Shown: positions 24,506 to 32,048 of the stretch, piece by piece
Numbering within the stretch: position 1 is the first letter of the stretch
Layout of the letters: each line of letters opens with the position of its first letter
Assembly: GCA_017441585.1 (NCBI GenBank)
Contig: JAFRWW010000065.1
Location: 1 to 64,000 of the forward strand
DNA: 64,000 nucleotides
DNA from: Lachnospiraceae bacterium
Lineage (GTDB): Bacteria; Bacillota; Clostridia; Lachnospirales; Lachnospiraceae
Reading direction: 5' to 3'
Translations under genes and position numbers: made by a program
The notes under the pieces: model-generated
Databases searched by the model: none
What the model was told of the DNA's origin: nothing
What the model saw: the letters and a program-made list of their open reading frames with translations, nothing else

Positions 24506-25693
24506 TTATACAAGTTCCAGCCATTTACCGGCGATATTTTCAAGCGACAGCTGCTGTGCCCTCTCCAGGGATTTCTCCCTGTAATGCTTTCTTAATTCAT
24601 CATCTTTGATCATAAGTTCCATCGCCTTTACCAGGGCCGATTCACTCTCCTCCAGAGGATCGGAGCCTTCCCTGTATATGCCTGAATTCTGAGGCGTGAT
24701 AAGGCCATACTCCGCCCGCTCGATCCCCTTTTGTTGCTTATGCTCAAAGGAGGTGTCCGGTGACATTATCTCTCTGGCACTGGATTTAAAATCCACGGAT
24801 ATGATGGGCAGGCCGCAGGCCATGGCCTCTATCAGCACATTGGAAAAGCCTTCAAAAAGGGAAGTGGATACGTAAGCGTCACACCTTGAGGCTATGGCAT
24901 AAGGATTATAGCAAAAGCCCGCAAATATCACTTCTTTTGAAACGCCGCACTCCTTAGCCAGTTTCTTAAGATACGCTTCATCAGATCCGCTGCCGCAGAT
25001 CATGAGCCTGGCATTCTTATGACTGCGGCTGACTCTGGAAAATGCCCTTATTAGATGCCACTGTCCTTTTTGCTGCAGGAGCCTTCCTATGTTCAAAAAA
25101 TAAAAAAAGTCCTCCTCAAGCTCCACCGCTGGCTTTTTATCCGCCATTTCCTTTATAAACGGCAGATCCACGCCGTTATAGACTGCTGTCAGCTTATCCT
25201 TGGGTATGCCGAAGTTTCGCTTAAGATCCAGAGCGCACTCCTTTGAAACCGCCGCCACCACATCCGCATGGGGATATAAAAGCTTTACCGCAGGGTGTAC
25301 AAAGCGAATATAATTCTTTGTCCTGCACTGGGACAGCATGATCCTCTCGGAGACTATGACTTTACAGTGCTTTCTGCCAGAGAGTATATTGGCAAAATTG
25401 GCACTGTCCATAAAACTGATGCAGGCATCGTATCCGCCGTCTTTTTTGAGCTTTCTGAGTATGCTCATACGCTTAAGGAGTGCCTTTAACTGGACGGACC
25501 AGGTAAGTTTTTTGGTAAAATCCATCCCCAGAGTCAACACATGACCGCCGTGGGGATAATCCCGGTCGGATTCGCTGTTTATCAGTATATCGATATCGGC
25601 ATCCTTTTCCAGCACGCGGGAGAGGTTGCATACGACTCTCTCGGCTCCGCCTCCTGTCAGGGATGTTATGAGAAAGAGGATCTTTTTCCTCAT
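24506..25693 (-). CDS. Family 4 glycosyltransferase
   Basis: 395 residues with a GT-B fold. The N-terminal start KILFLITSLTGGGAERVVCNL is the acceptor-side glycine-rich loop. The C-terminal half has FLNIGRLLQQKGQWHLIRAF and LFEGFSNVLIEAMACGLPII, the EX7E motif of retaining GT4 enzymes. It should transfer a sugar to an extracellular or wall glycan precursor. An AGGTG box precedes the ATG. The gene ends 15 bases before the MITE copy. Confidence 0.9.
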   Translation of the reverse strand: MRKKILFLITSLTGGGAERVVCNLSRVLEKDADIDILINSESDRDYPHGGHVLTLGMDFTKKLTWSVQLKALLKRMSILRKLKKDGGYDACISFMDSANFANILSGRKHCKVIVSERIMLSQCRTKNYIRFVHPAVKLLYPHADVVAAVSKECALDLKRNFGIPKDKLTAVYNGVDLPFIKEMADKKPAVELEEDFFYFLNIGRLLQQKGQWHLIRAFSRVSRSHKNARLMICGSGSDEAYLKKLAKECGVSKEVIFAGFCYNPYAIASRCDAYVSTSLFEGFSNVLIEAMACGLPIISVDFKSSAREIMSPDTSFEHKQQKGIERAEYGLITPQNSGIYREGSDPLEESESALVKAMELMIKDDELRKHYREKSLERAQQLSLENIAGKWLELV

Positions 25694-25783
25694 GCTTTAC
25701 ACCTGTGATACATGTTTGGTTACGACTTTATATTTTATCATATTTCCTGCTATTAAGAAACCTATGATATTGGGAACTATCCG

Positions 25784-26692
25784 CTATGCAAAAATAGCCC
25801 TTACATACGCATCGGGATCAAAGGGTTCCAGATCATCGATCCCCTCGCCCACTCCGATATACTTGACGGGCACGCCCATCCTGTCCTTTATGGCCACGGC
25901 GATACCGCCCTTGGCAGTACCGTCCAGCTTGGTGAGGACTATGCCGGTCACATCCGTAACCTCCTTAAATTCCTTGGCCTGGGACAGGGCATTCTGTCCC
26001 GTGGTGGAATCCAGCACCACCAAAGTCTCACGACAGGCATCGGGATACTCTCTGGAAATAATATTGTTTATCTTACGAAGCTCCTCCATAAGATTCTTCT
26101 TGTTATTAAGGCGTCCTGCGGTATCGCAGATGAGCACATCCGCGCCACGGGCCTTTGCTGCGCTGACGCCGTCATAGATGACCGAGCCGGGATCTCCGCC
26201 CTCATTACCCGTTATGATCTCCACGCCTGCGCGGTTACTCCACTCCTTAAGCTGTTCAGTAGCCGCAGCCCTGAAAGTATCTGCAGCACACAAAATGACG
26301 CGCTTACCCTGGGCCTTTAAGGAAGAAGCCAGTTTGCCGCAGGTGGTGGTCTTTCCCACACCGTTTACACCTACTACAAGGACAACTGATTTTCTGTCCT
26401 TAAACTCATAAGCGTCCTCAGTCAGAGCCATCCTCTCCTTTATGATCTCTATCAGCAGTTCCTTGGTATCGGCAGGAACTCTTATATGCTTATCCCTGAC
26501 CTGCTTCTGAAGTTCATTAAGGATTTCTTCGGTGGCGTCCATCCCCATATCGCTCATGATCAGGTTTTCTTCCAGTTCCTCATAAAAGTCATCGTCGATC
26601 TCGGCGTAACCGTTGATCAGGTTATCCATGCCACCGCTGATCTGTTCCCTGGTTTTCTGCAGTCTTTCCTTTAATTTGTCGAATAAGCCCAT
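25784..26692 (-). CDS. ftsY: Signal recognition particle receptor FtsY
   Basis: 302 residues, an NG-only form without the long acidic A domain of E. coli. G1 is VGVNGVGKTTTCGKLA, then ICDTAGRLNNKKNLMEEL, TKLDGTAKGG and GVGEGIDDLEPF. It is the membrane-side GTPase partner of Ffh. AAGGA lies 8 bases before the ATG. In many Firmicutes it lies between smc and ylxM-ffh; here it sits downstream of rpsB-tsf, beyond a terminator. Confidence 0.96.
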   Translation of the reverse strand: MGLFDKLKERLQKTREQISGGMDNLINGYAEIDDDFYEELEENLIMSDMGMDATEEILNELQKQVRDKHIRVPADTKELLIEIIKERMALTEDAYEFKDRKSVVLVVGVNGVGKTTTCGKLASSLKAQGKRVILCAADTFRAAATEQLKEWSNRAGVEIITGNEGGDPGSVIYDGVSAAKARGADVLICDTAGRLNNKKNLMEELRKINNIISREYPDACRETLVVLDSTTGQNALSQAKEFKEVTDVTGIVLTKLDGTAKGGIAVAIKDRMGVPVKYIGVGEGIDDLEPFDPDAYVRAIFA

Positions 26693-26714
26693 TATAAATT
26701 TCCTTTTCTTCTAA

Positions 26715-26765
26715 AAAATATTCACTCAGAATGACATTTGATTCTTCACTCAGAATAACATTTTG
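26715..26765. repeat. Two decayed partial copies of the short palindromic repeat
   Basis: TTCACTCAGAATGACATTTG and TTCACTCAGAATAACATTTT are tandem partial units lacking the GCTTCGC centre. They lie upstream of ftsY, together with copy D and the tsf terminator, in the 266-base ftsY-tsf gap, which holds no gene. Confidence 0.5.
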
Positions 26766-26785
26766 AGAATTCTCAAATAACATTC

Positions 26786-26822
26786 TATGAAAAAATCTCC
26801 GCGACCTGAGATCGCGGAGATT
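26786..26822 (-). terminator. Intrinsic terminator downstream of rpsB-tsf
   Basis: On the minus strand the 11-bp perfect stem AATCTCCGCGA / TCGCGGAGATT with a 7-base loop is followed by TTTTC. It stands about 135 bases after the tsf stop and should separate rpsB-tsf from ftsY. Confidence 0.85.
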
Positions 26823-26892
26823 ATGTATTTTTCAAATATACAAGCCTCTCATATTATCAATGATCCCGTAAAATCATTTCCGGTAATCACAA

Positions 26893-26920
26893 AAGATTCT
26901 TCGCTTCGCTCAGAATGACA
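26893..26920. repeat. Short palindromic repeat, copy D
   Basis: AAGATTCTTCGCTTCGCTCA then GAATGACA, between the tsf stop and its terminator. The sequence is common to all copies of the family in this window and would be transcribed in the rpsB-tsf 3' region. Confidence 0.65.
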
Positions 26921-26958
26921 AACGAGAAGTTAAATATTTTCAAAAAAAATCAATAAGA

Positions 26959-28035
26959 TTAACCTAACTGAGCGGCAACCTCGGCAGCGAAGTCCTCGCT
27001 CTTCTTCTCCATACCCTCGCCTACTTCAAAACGTACGAACTCGGTGATCTGAAGATCCTTGGATACGCTCTCAAGATACTTGCCTACATTCTGCTTGCCA
27101 TCCTCAGCCTTTACATATACCTGATCCAGGAGGCAGATCTCCTTGAGCTGCTTGGAGATACGTCCCTCTACGGTACCGCTGAAGGTCTTATTGTCAAGAT
27201 ACTCTGCCTTACCCTCAAGAGCCACGCCCTTAAGAGCCTCAATATCCTCCTTGGGGAGGAAATTGAACAGATACTTGTCATTTCTCTTCTCTTCAAGAAC
27301 TGCCACGCCCTCTGCGCTTATCTTACCTGCTGCTACAGCCTTGTCCAGAACATCGTTAAGAACGGGCTTGGGCAGGGAAGCGGGATCGTTAAGTGAGCTG
27401 TCGATGACGATCTCTCTTAACTTATCATTAGCCTCCTGTGACATATCCTCTCTCTTAATGTACTGAGGATTCATGGCTGCAACCTGCATAGCCACGTTGG
27501 TAAGAGCCTCCTTGATCTCAGCGGAATCACCGCCCTTGGCTGCTACCAGTACGCCGATCTTTCCGCCGCCATGGATATATGTAGCCACACAGTCGCCGCT
27601 GACCTTCTTGAATCTCCTGAAGGAAAGCTTCTCGCCGATCTGAAGAGTCTTCTCAGCCACGATCTCCTGAAGACCGCCATCCAGAAGAGCCTGTACGTCC
27701 TCTCCGTTGGCGCCGCCTTCAAGACCTGAAGCAAGGGCCTTATCTGCCACTTCCTGAACAAATGCCTGGAATACCTCATTCTTGGCTACAAAGTCAGTCT
27801 CGGAGTTAACCTCTGCCACAACAGCGCTGTTTCCGTCTACAGCTACTCTTGCGATACCCTCGGCTGCGATCCTGCTTGCCTTCTTTTCCATCTTTGCAGC
27901 TCCGCTCTTTTTCAGAACTTCAACTGCAGCTTCCATATTACCGTCGGTCTCACCTAAAGCCTTCTTACAGTCCATCATGCCTGCGCCGGTCATTTCACGC
28001 AGTTCCTTGACCATAGCTGCTGTTATATTTGCCAT
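26959..28035 (-). CDS. tsf: Translation elongation factor Ts
   Basis: 358 residues, longer than the usual 280-310 through an expanded central/C-terminal part. The UBA-like N-terminus and signature are intact (VKELREMTGAGMMDCKKAL, VAEVNSETDFVAKNEVF). EF-Ts recycles EF-Tu-GDP. AGGAGG lies about 7 bases before the ATG. It follows rpsB, as in nearly all bacteria; pyrH and frr, which often come next, are not found here. Confidence 0.97.
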   Translation of the reverse strand: MANITAAMVKELREMTGAGMMDCKKALGETDGNMEAAVEVLKKSGAAKMEKKASRIAAEGIARVAVDGNSAVVAEVNSETDFVAKNEVFQAFVQEVADKALASGLEGGANGEDVQALLDGGLQEIVAEKTLQIGEKLSFRRFKKVSGDCVATYIHGGGKIGVLVAAKGGDSAEIKEALTNVAMQVAAMNPQYIKREDMSQEANDKLREIVIDSSLNDPASLPKPVLNDVLDKAVAAGKISAEGVAVLEEKRNDKYLFNFLPKEDIEALKGVALEGKAEYLDNKTFSGTVEGRISKQLKEICLLDQVYVKAEDGKQNVGKYLESVSKDLQITEFVRFEVGEGMEKKSEDFAAEVAAQLG

Positions 28036-28090
28036 TTTTAAACCTCCTATTATATTTCAGGTTATAATTCTTTTTACTGCCTTATCTTTG

Positions 28091-28118
28091 AAGACCCTTC
28101 GCTTCGCTCAGGGTGACA
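28091..28118. repeat. Short palindromic repeat, copy E
   Basis: AAGACCCTTCGCTTCGCTCA then GGGTGACA, in the 116-base gap between the rpsB 3' part and tsf. The compensatory change of both arms (CCC / GGG against CCT / AGG or TCT / AGA in other copies) suggests that the hairpin is kept by selection. Confidence 0.65.
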
Positions 28119-28151
28119 ATAAATAAATGCGCCGGTACAAATAAAAATTTA

Positions 28152-28532
28152 TTATGCCTCTTCCTCTGCGCTCTCAGCTGCCTCTGCGTCATAGTTGTCG
28201 CCGGTCTGGCCCTGGTTAGCCTCGATAACAGCGTCAGCCATCTTTGAGGTGATGAGCTTAACGGCTCTGATAGCGTCATCATTACCGGGGATCACATAAT
28301 CCAGCTCCTCGGGATCACAGTTGGTATCGGATACACCTACCAGAGTGATGCCCAGCTTGTGAGCCTCCTGAATGCAGATGTGCTCCTTCTTAGGATCGAT
28401 AATGAAGATGAGGTCGGGAACCTTCTTCATATCCTTGATACCGCCGATGTTGCGGTCAAGCTTCTCCCACTCTTTCTTGAGCTTGATAACTTCCTTCTTG
28501 GGAAGTACATCAAAGGTTCCGTCGGTAGCCAT
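28152..28532 (-). CDS. rpsB: 30S ribosomal protein S2, C-terminal part (downstream of two amber codons)
   Basis: 126 residues starting at [15 protein letters not shown], which aligns to the second half of S2 ([39 protein letters not shown]). It is in the same frame as the N-terminal part; only TAG-ATC-TAG-AAC separates the last Lys codon of that part from this ATG. No ribosome site precedes this ATG, so translation would need reinitiation or amber readthrough. The acidic tail ([10 protein letters not shown]) and the rest of the sequence show no decay. S2 is normally one chain of about 245 residues, the total obtained if both ambers are read through. Confidence 0.9.
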   Translation of the reverse strand: MATDGTFDVLPKKEVIKLKKEWEKLDRNIGGIKDMKKVPDLIFIIDPKKEHICIQEAHKLGITLVGVSDTNCDPEELDYVIPGNDDAIRAVKLITSKMADAVIEANQGQTGDNYDAEAAESAEEEA

Positions 28533-28544
28533 GTTCTAGATCTA
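28533..28544 (-). other. Double in-frame amber site inside rpsB
   Basis: Minus-strand codons AAA-TAG-ATC-TAG-AAC-ATG. The likely ancestral reading is AAA-GAG-ATC-GAG-AAC-ATG (K-E-I-E-N-M), typical of S2 in this region, so each amber would be a single G-to-T change in a Glu codon. The reading frame is otherwise continuous. The site falls in the segment of S2 that forms the protruding helical hairpin. The bases also create an AGATCT palindrome and TCTAGA. Confidence 0.85.
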
Positions 28545-28889
28545 TTTAAGACGAGCGATACGTGACTTGATGGTCTTAAAGTTGGTGAGCATACCGCCCA
28601 GCCATCTCTCATTTACATAGAACATTCCGCAACGCTCAGCTTCTTCCTTGATAGCTTCCTGAGCCTGCTTCTTGGTTCCCACGAAGAGAATGGTGCCACC
28701 CTGTGCAGCGCATTCTGAGATAGCATTATATGCCTCGTCCACCAGGCCTACGGTCTGCTGCAGATCGATGATATGGATGCCGTTTCTCTCCGCAAAAATG
28801 TAAGGTGCCATTTTGGGGTTCCATCTTCTGGTCTGATGACCGAAATGTACACCTGCCTCCAGTAACTGTTTCATTGAAATTACGCCCAT
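28542..28889 (-). CDS. rpsB: 30S ribosomal protein S2, N-terminal part (ends at amber)
   Basis: 115 residues from the ATG at 28889, which has GGAGG 6 bases upstream; the frame is open to 28940 but without a ribosome site. The sequence is a standard S2 start: [40 protein letters not shown] and [17 protein letters not shown]. It ends IARLK before TAG. S2 is essential in bacteria and tethers S1 to the 30S. The segment shows no other damage, which points to a recent lesion, an assembly error, or a tolerated split. Confidence 0.9.
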   Translation of the reverse strand: MGVISMKQLLEAGVHFGHQTRRWNPKMAPYIFAERNGIHIIDLQQTVGLVDEAYNAISECAAQGGTILFVGTKKQAQEAIKEEAERCGMFYVNERWLGGMLTNFKTIKSRIARLK

Positions 28890-29023
28890 TGTTATCCTCC
28901 AATCGGTTAATCCTCCATGTGTGATGAAACTATCCGACATGCGCTTTAAGTCATGCCACCGATCAAAATCTCACACATGTGTATATTTCACGGTCACAGT
29001 GATCTGACCGCAGTAACTAAAAT
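28890..29023 (-). promoter_or_regulatory. rpsB untranslated leader with stem-loops
   Basis: This stretch precedes rpsB within the gene-free interval from 28890 to 29312. It contains the dyad CGGTCA / TGACCG (28991-29010), a palindrome ACACATGTGT (28973-28982) and a second GGAGG-like site (28912-28917). Ribosomal operon leaders often carry autoregulatory structures; no known S2 leader motif was recognised here. Confidence 0.35.
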
Positions 29024-29052
29024 AATTTATCACAATACGTGGGAAAATGCAA
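29024..29052 (-). promoter_or_regulatory. Possible sigma-A promoter of rpsB-tsf
   Basis: On the minus strand TTGCAT (29047-29052), a 17-base spacer and TAAATT (29024-29029). Four of six bases match in each box. The spacing and position about 135 bases before rpsB make it the best candidate in the gap. Confidence 0.45.
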
Positions 29053-29104
29053 TATAAATATCGCAAAAATGAAGAGTTTATGATAAAATACTTTTAAATC
29101 GGCT

Positions 29105-29235
29105 ATGTCATTAACTTAAGCCCGACACTTTGCCTGCAACGGCGGCAGACTTTTTCGCTCAGACAGAAAATCAACTCGCTCCAAAGTCCGCCTGCCTGCG
29201 CGGGATATACTTTATATAAATTAAGTTAATGACAT
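29105..29235. mobile_element. MITE-like element, copy 3 (131 bp)
   Basis: Perfect ends ATGTCATTAACTTAA and TTAAGTTAATGACAT, with an interior almost identical to copy 2. It stands between the rpsB promoter region and the plus-strand phosphoribosyltransferase. A candidate extended -10 (TGATAAAAT, 29081-29089) for the latter lies on the far side of the element, so the element may separate that gene from its promoter or lie in its leader. Confidence 0.75.
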
Positions 29236-29312
29236 TGTTTAAAACAGGGAGCTTCGGATGACAAGGGGGAAACAGTCGTCCAAAAAAGGTTCTAATATAA
29301 GGAGGTATTTCT

Positions 29313-29951
29313 ATGCAGGATTACAAAAAGATCGATCACAAAAGAAACAAGGATGTGGTTCTCCGTTATATTCCGGGGCACTTCATCACACCCAATTCCC
29401 ATGTAAACTACTACATGGATCTGACAGACATGAAGTCACGTCAGCGTGAAGCCAGAGCCACCGGAGAGGAACTGGCGGAGATGTACTTAAGTTCAGATGT
29501 TATCGACACCATCCTGTGCCTTAACGGCATGGAGGTCGTGGGGGCATATCTGGCCAACAAACTGACCAAGGCCGGCATCATATCAGCGAATGCCCATCAG
29601 ACCATCTACATAACCAGTCCCGAATATAATACCAGCGGCCAGATGATGTTCCGTGAAAATACCACTCACATGATCAAAAATAAAAAGGTGCTGATCCTCA
29701 TAGACACCGCAACCACGGGAGATACATTAAAGAGTGCTCTGGGTTCGGTGCATTTCTACGGCGGATCGGTGGCAGGCATATCAGCCATCTATTCCGTAGG
29801 CGAAAAGATCGACGGCATCCCTATAAGAGCACTCTACTCCACCCGTGATCTGCCGGATTATGCAGGTTATAAGCCGGACAACTGTCCTTTGTGTAAAAAC
29901 GGCATACCTGTGGATGCCATCTGTAACGGTTTCGGTTATTCCACGCTCTGA
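29313..29951 (+). CDS. Phosphoribosyltransferase-domain protein (orotate PRTase-like)
   Basis: 212 residues with ATAAGGAGG 7 bases before the ATG. The type I PRTase pattern is visible: ILCLNGMEVVGAYLANKL (pyrophosphate loop area) and VLILIDTATTGDTLKSAL, corresponding to the PRPP motif with hydrophobic strand, acidic residue and TTG(D/G)T. The PRPP motif has IDTATTGDT where DD(V)xTTGgT is usual, so the second acidic residue is lost. Near the C-terminus CPLCKNGIPVDAIC resembles a small Cys cluster. The base substrate is unknown. It is the only plus-strand gene right of 5.2 kb, inserted between the flagellar block and rpsB. Confidence 0.75.
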   Translation: MQDYKKIDHKRNKDVVLRYIPGHFITPNSHVNYYMDLTDMKSRQREARATGEELAEMYLSSDVIDTILCLNGMEVVGAYLANKLTKAGIISANAHQTIYITSPEYNTSGQMMFRENTTHMIKNKKVLILIDTATTGDTLKSALGSVHFYGGSVAGISAIYSVGEKIDGIPIRALYSTRDLPDYAGYKPDNCPLCKNGIPVDAICNGFGYSTL

Positions 29952-29980
29952 TGTGACTGCTTTGGCATAAATACTCTGTA

Positions 29981-30829
29981 TCATCTGACTGTTATGATCC
30001 CTGCGATCTCCACTTCGGAGGCCCCCGCGGGGATCATTTTTTTGCCGGTGGTGATACGACGGTCATAACCCGCTTCACAAAGGAAACTGTCAAAGGCAGC
30101 AGCGTCCCTTATGATTCCTGCCGCCTCCAGCTTGTTTGCCACGGTGGTGGATGAATCTCCGGGAGCGATAGTGATATACTTATCTTCCCTTGACACGGAA
30201 TTCTTAACCGCAACGGGCGCATCGCTTTTTGCGGATGAACTCATTTTTTTCGCAGAAGAAGAACTCTTTTTCGCATCAGATGATGAGTCCTTCTTTTTAT
30301 CATTGGAAGAACTGCTCTTCTTAACTTCGGATGAACTGCTCTTCTTAACTTCGGATGAACTGCTCTTCTTATCTTCAGACGAACTATCCTTCTTTTCCTC
30401 GGACGAACTGCTCTTCTTACCCTCAGACGAACTACTCTTCTTTTCTTCGGATGAACCATCCTTCTTTTCCTCAGAAGAACTGTCCTTTTTATCCTCGGAT
30501 TTCACATTCTCATCCAAAGATGCTCCGGATGTCTCTGTGGCATCATCGGTTTTTACGGCATCTGCGGAAACAGAATCCGCCAAGACCACATCTGCCGGGA
30601 CTTTTTCCTCCACCGGCAGCATGACGTCATTAAGAGAGATACTGTCTTCCAGAGACTTTGGCAGAGCATTTGAAAGTGGTACGGAATCCTTTTCCACCAT
30701 TCCAAGCTTCCGGGCTTTTTCTTTTATCTCCCGGTCCGTAAGGGACACGGGCTGCCTTGAAACACCCATCAAAAGGGCTGCCACCACCATGCCTATCCCT
30801 AAGCCGCGCATATAAGAAGAAAGTCTCAT
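29981..30829 (-). CDS. Membrane-anchored MltG/LysM-like domain protein with Ser/Lys/Glu repeat stalk
   Basis: 282 residues. A single N-terminal helix (GLGIGMVVAALLMGV) is followed by a charged region, then about 85 residues of SSSSEEKK-type units, and a C-terminal domain (about 215-282) with ITIAPGDSSTTVANKLEAAG and DAAAFDSFLCEAG. This resembles the small domain preceding the catalytic part of endolytic transglycosylase MltG (YceG); the catalytic domain itself is absent. The stalk is encoded by near-identical 24-30 base direct repeats (30240-30500). Its ATG overlaps the DUF6115 stop (ATGA), so it is coupled to the flagellar operon end. A role at the wall-membrane gap is plausible but unproven. 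Confidence 0.7.
   Translation of the reverse strand: MRLSSYMRGLGIGMVVAALLMGVSRQPVSLTDREIKEKARKLGMVEKDSVPLSNALPKSLEDSISLNDVMLPVEEKVPADVVLADSVSADAVKTDDATETSGASLDENVKSEDKKDSSSEEKKDGSSEEKKSSSSEGKKSSSSEEKKDSSSEDKKSSSSEVKKSSSSEVKKSSSSNDKKKDSSSDAKKSSSSAKKMSSSAKSDAPVAVKNSVSREDKYITIAPGDSSTTVANKLEAAGIIRDAAAFDSFLCEAGYDRRITTGKKMIPAGASEVEIAGIITVR
30240..30500. repeat. Tandem repeat encoding the Ser/Lys/Glu stalk
   Basis: At least nine imperfect units of the type GAACTGCTCTTCTTAACTTC, read here on the plus strand, with 24 to 30 base period. Two adjacent units at about 30316-30362 are identical. Such arrays expand and contract readily. Confidence 0.8.
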
Positions 30830-31692
30830 TTCGCACCGCCCTTCGGACCTTCGAAGAGATCGATCACCAGCTTGACCTCACCCATTCCAAGACCTAATTC
30901 CCTGGCCACTTCCACATTGGATTTACCCTCACGGTGAAGCTTCAGGATCATTTCATTTTTATTTCTTCCGGGAGTCCTGCCCTCATCCAGGGCCATATCG
31001 ATGGATCTGTGGCTTAAGGCCTTGGCACTGTCGGCCGGCCCGGCCTTTGAAGTCCTTGCCGCAGGCGTCACAAAAGACGTCCCTGATGAAGCTGTGGCTG
31101 TTGTCCTTTTGGAACTGCTCTTTTCCTGAGGCTTTTCCACGCCGGCCTTATTTCTGGCCAGCCTCTCAATGGCACTTAACTGATCCTTTTGCTGAGCGGG
31201 CTTTGCGATACTCCTTCCGGGCCGGTCGACAGCCGGTGCCTTCACCTTGGCCTCTTTGGCCCGGTTTCCTGCGATCACATCCGCTGCCTTAAAAGTATCC
31301 TTAAGGTCGCCATCCACCTGCTGAGCCTGTCTGACCGTATTTTTGAGATCCACGGATTTTTCATTCAGCATGTCATAAAGGAATACCGCTTCCTGATGAT
31401 TCTTTTCTATGGCGCTCAAAACAGACTCTGAATATTCATTCAGAGCCATCATCTTTTCATTTGATAATCTGTCCAGGGAATCCTCGGTCTTTTCCCGGGC
31501 GTATCCATACGCCTCATCGGCCATCTTATACATCTTTTCCCGAGTTTCGGAAAGCTTTTCCTCACTGATACGGGAAATCTCCTCTATATCCACAGCCTGA
31601 CCGGAAATGCTGCCCTTTCTTTCGGGCACAAAAAAACTGATGATAAAAATAGCTGCTCCACAGATAAGCAGCACTATTTCCATGATTGTCAT
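30826..31692 (-). CDS. DUF6115-like protein in the SwrB position
   Basis: 288 residues. An N-terminal helix (IMEIVLLICGAAIFIISFF) is followed by a charged coiled-coil-like region to about 110, a low-complexity middle, and a C-terminal helix-turn-helix-like segment: MILKLHREGKSNVEVARELG and LGMGEVKLVIDLFEG. Layout and position after the fliA region and before rpsB match SwrB of B. subtilis, which promotes flagellar assembly and FliP/secretion-gate activation. Sequence similarity to SwrB itself was not judged, so this is a positional inference. AGGT lies 7 bases before the ATG. Confidence 0.7.
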   Translation of the reverse strand: MTIMEIVLLICGAAIFIISFFVPERKGSISGQAVDIEEISRISEEKLSETREKMYKMADEAYGYAREKTEDSLDRLSNEKMMALNEYSESVLSAIEKNHQEAVFLYDMLNEKSVDLKNTVRQAQQVDGDLKDTFKAADVIAGNRAKEAKVKAPAVDRPGRSIAKPAQQKDQLSAIERLARNKAGVEKPQEKSSSKRTTATASSGTSFVTPAARTSKAGPADSAKALSHRSIDMALDEGRTPGRNKNEMILKLHREGKSNVEVARELGLGMGEVKLVIDLFEGPKGGAK

Positions 31693-31701
31693 TTGATATA
31701 C

Positions 31702-32022
31702 CTAAACGGAAAAATCAAAGCCTCCTCCCCGTTTTTTGAGCACGACCTTTCCGTTTGAACTGTCCTCTTCCTTCTTTTTACGGTTTCTTCCCCCGTCTCC
31801 GAAATAACTTCCCAATCCGCCGCCGGCATTATCACCCTCAGTCTGAGCCTTCTGGCCCTGAGTCACTGAATGAGCATCATGTTCCACATTACGGTCCACC
31901 TGAGCCTGTGAATTATTCTGATCCACCACGCTCTTCATGTCTTCATGCTGCTTAACGACAGAGAAATCCTGAGTCCTGGTCACCATGCCGTTTAATTCAA
32001 TAGGCGAAACTCCTCCATACAT
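31702..32022 (-). CDS. Small flagellar-operon protein of unknown function
   Basis: 106 residues, hydrophilic, Gln/Asp rich (VDQNNSQAQVDRNVEHDAHS) with a Gly-rich part and a basic RNRKKK patch before KVVLKKRGGGFDFSV. No membrane helix or known domain was recognised. AGGAGGG lies 8 bases before the ATG. It sits between fapA and the DUF6115 gene with 9-26 base gaps, so it is part of the operon. Confidence 0.75.
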   Translation of the reverse strand: MYGGVSPIELNGMVTRTQDFSVVKQHEDMKSVVDQNNSQAQVDRNVEHDAHSVTQGQKAQTEGDNAGGGLGSYFGDGGRNRKKKEEDSSNGKVVLKKRGGGFDFSV

Positions 32023-32048
32023 AATATCACCCTCCTGCCGTCAAAGGA

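Noticed and set aside
28152..28889. Genome-wide reassignment of TAG to an amino acid
   Set aside because: TAG is the natural end of smc, ilvA, cheC, cheD and the LytTR gene here; readthrough would add unrelated tails, and in cheC the TAG overlaps the ribosome site of the next gene. Local explanations are preferred for rpsB.
28890..29312. tRNA or small RNA gene in the gap upstream of rpsB
   Set aside because: No cloverleaf or known RNA family was recognised; the region is explained by a leader, a promoter candidate and a MITE copy.
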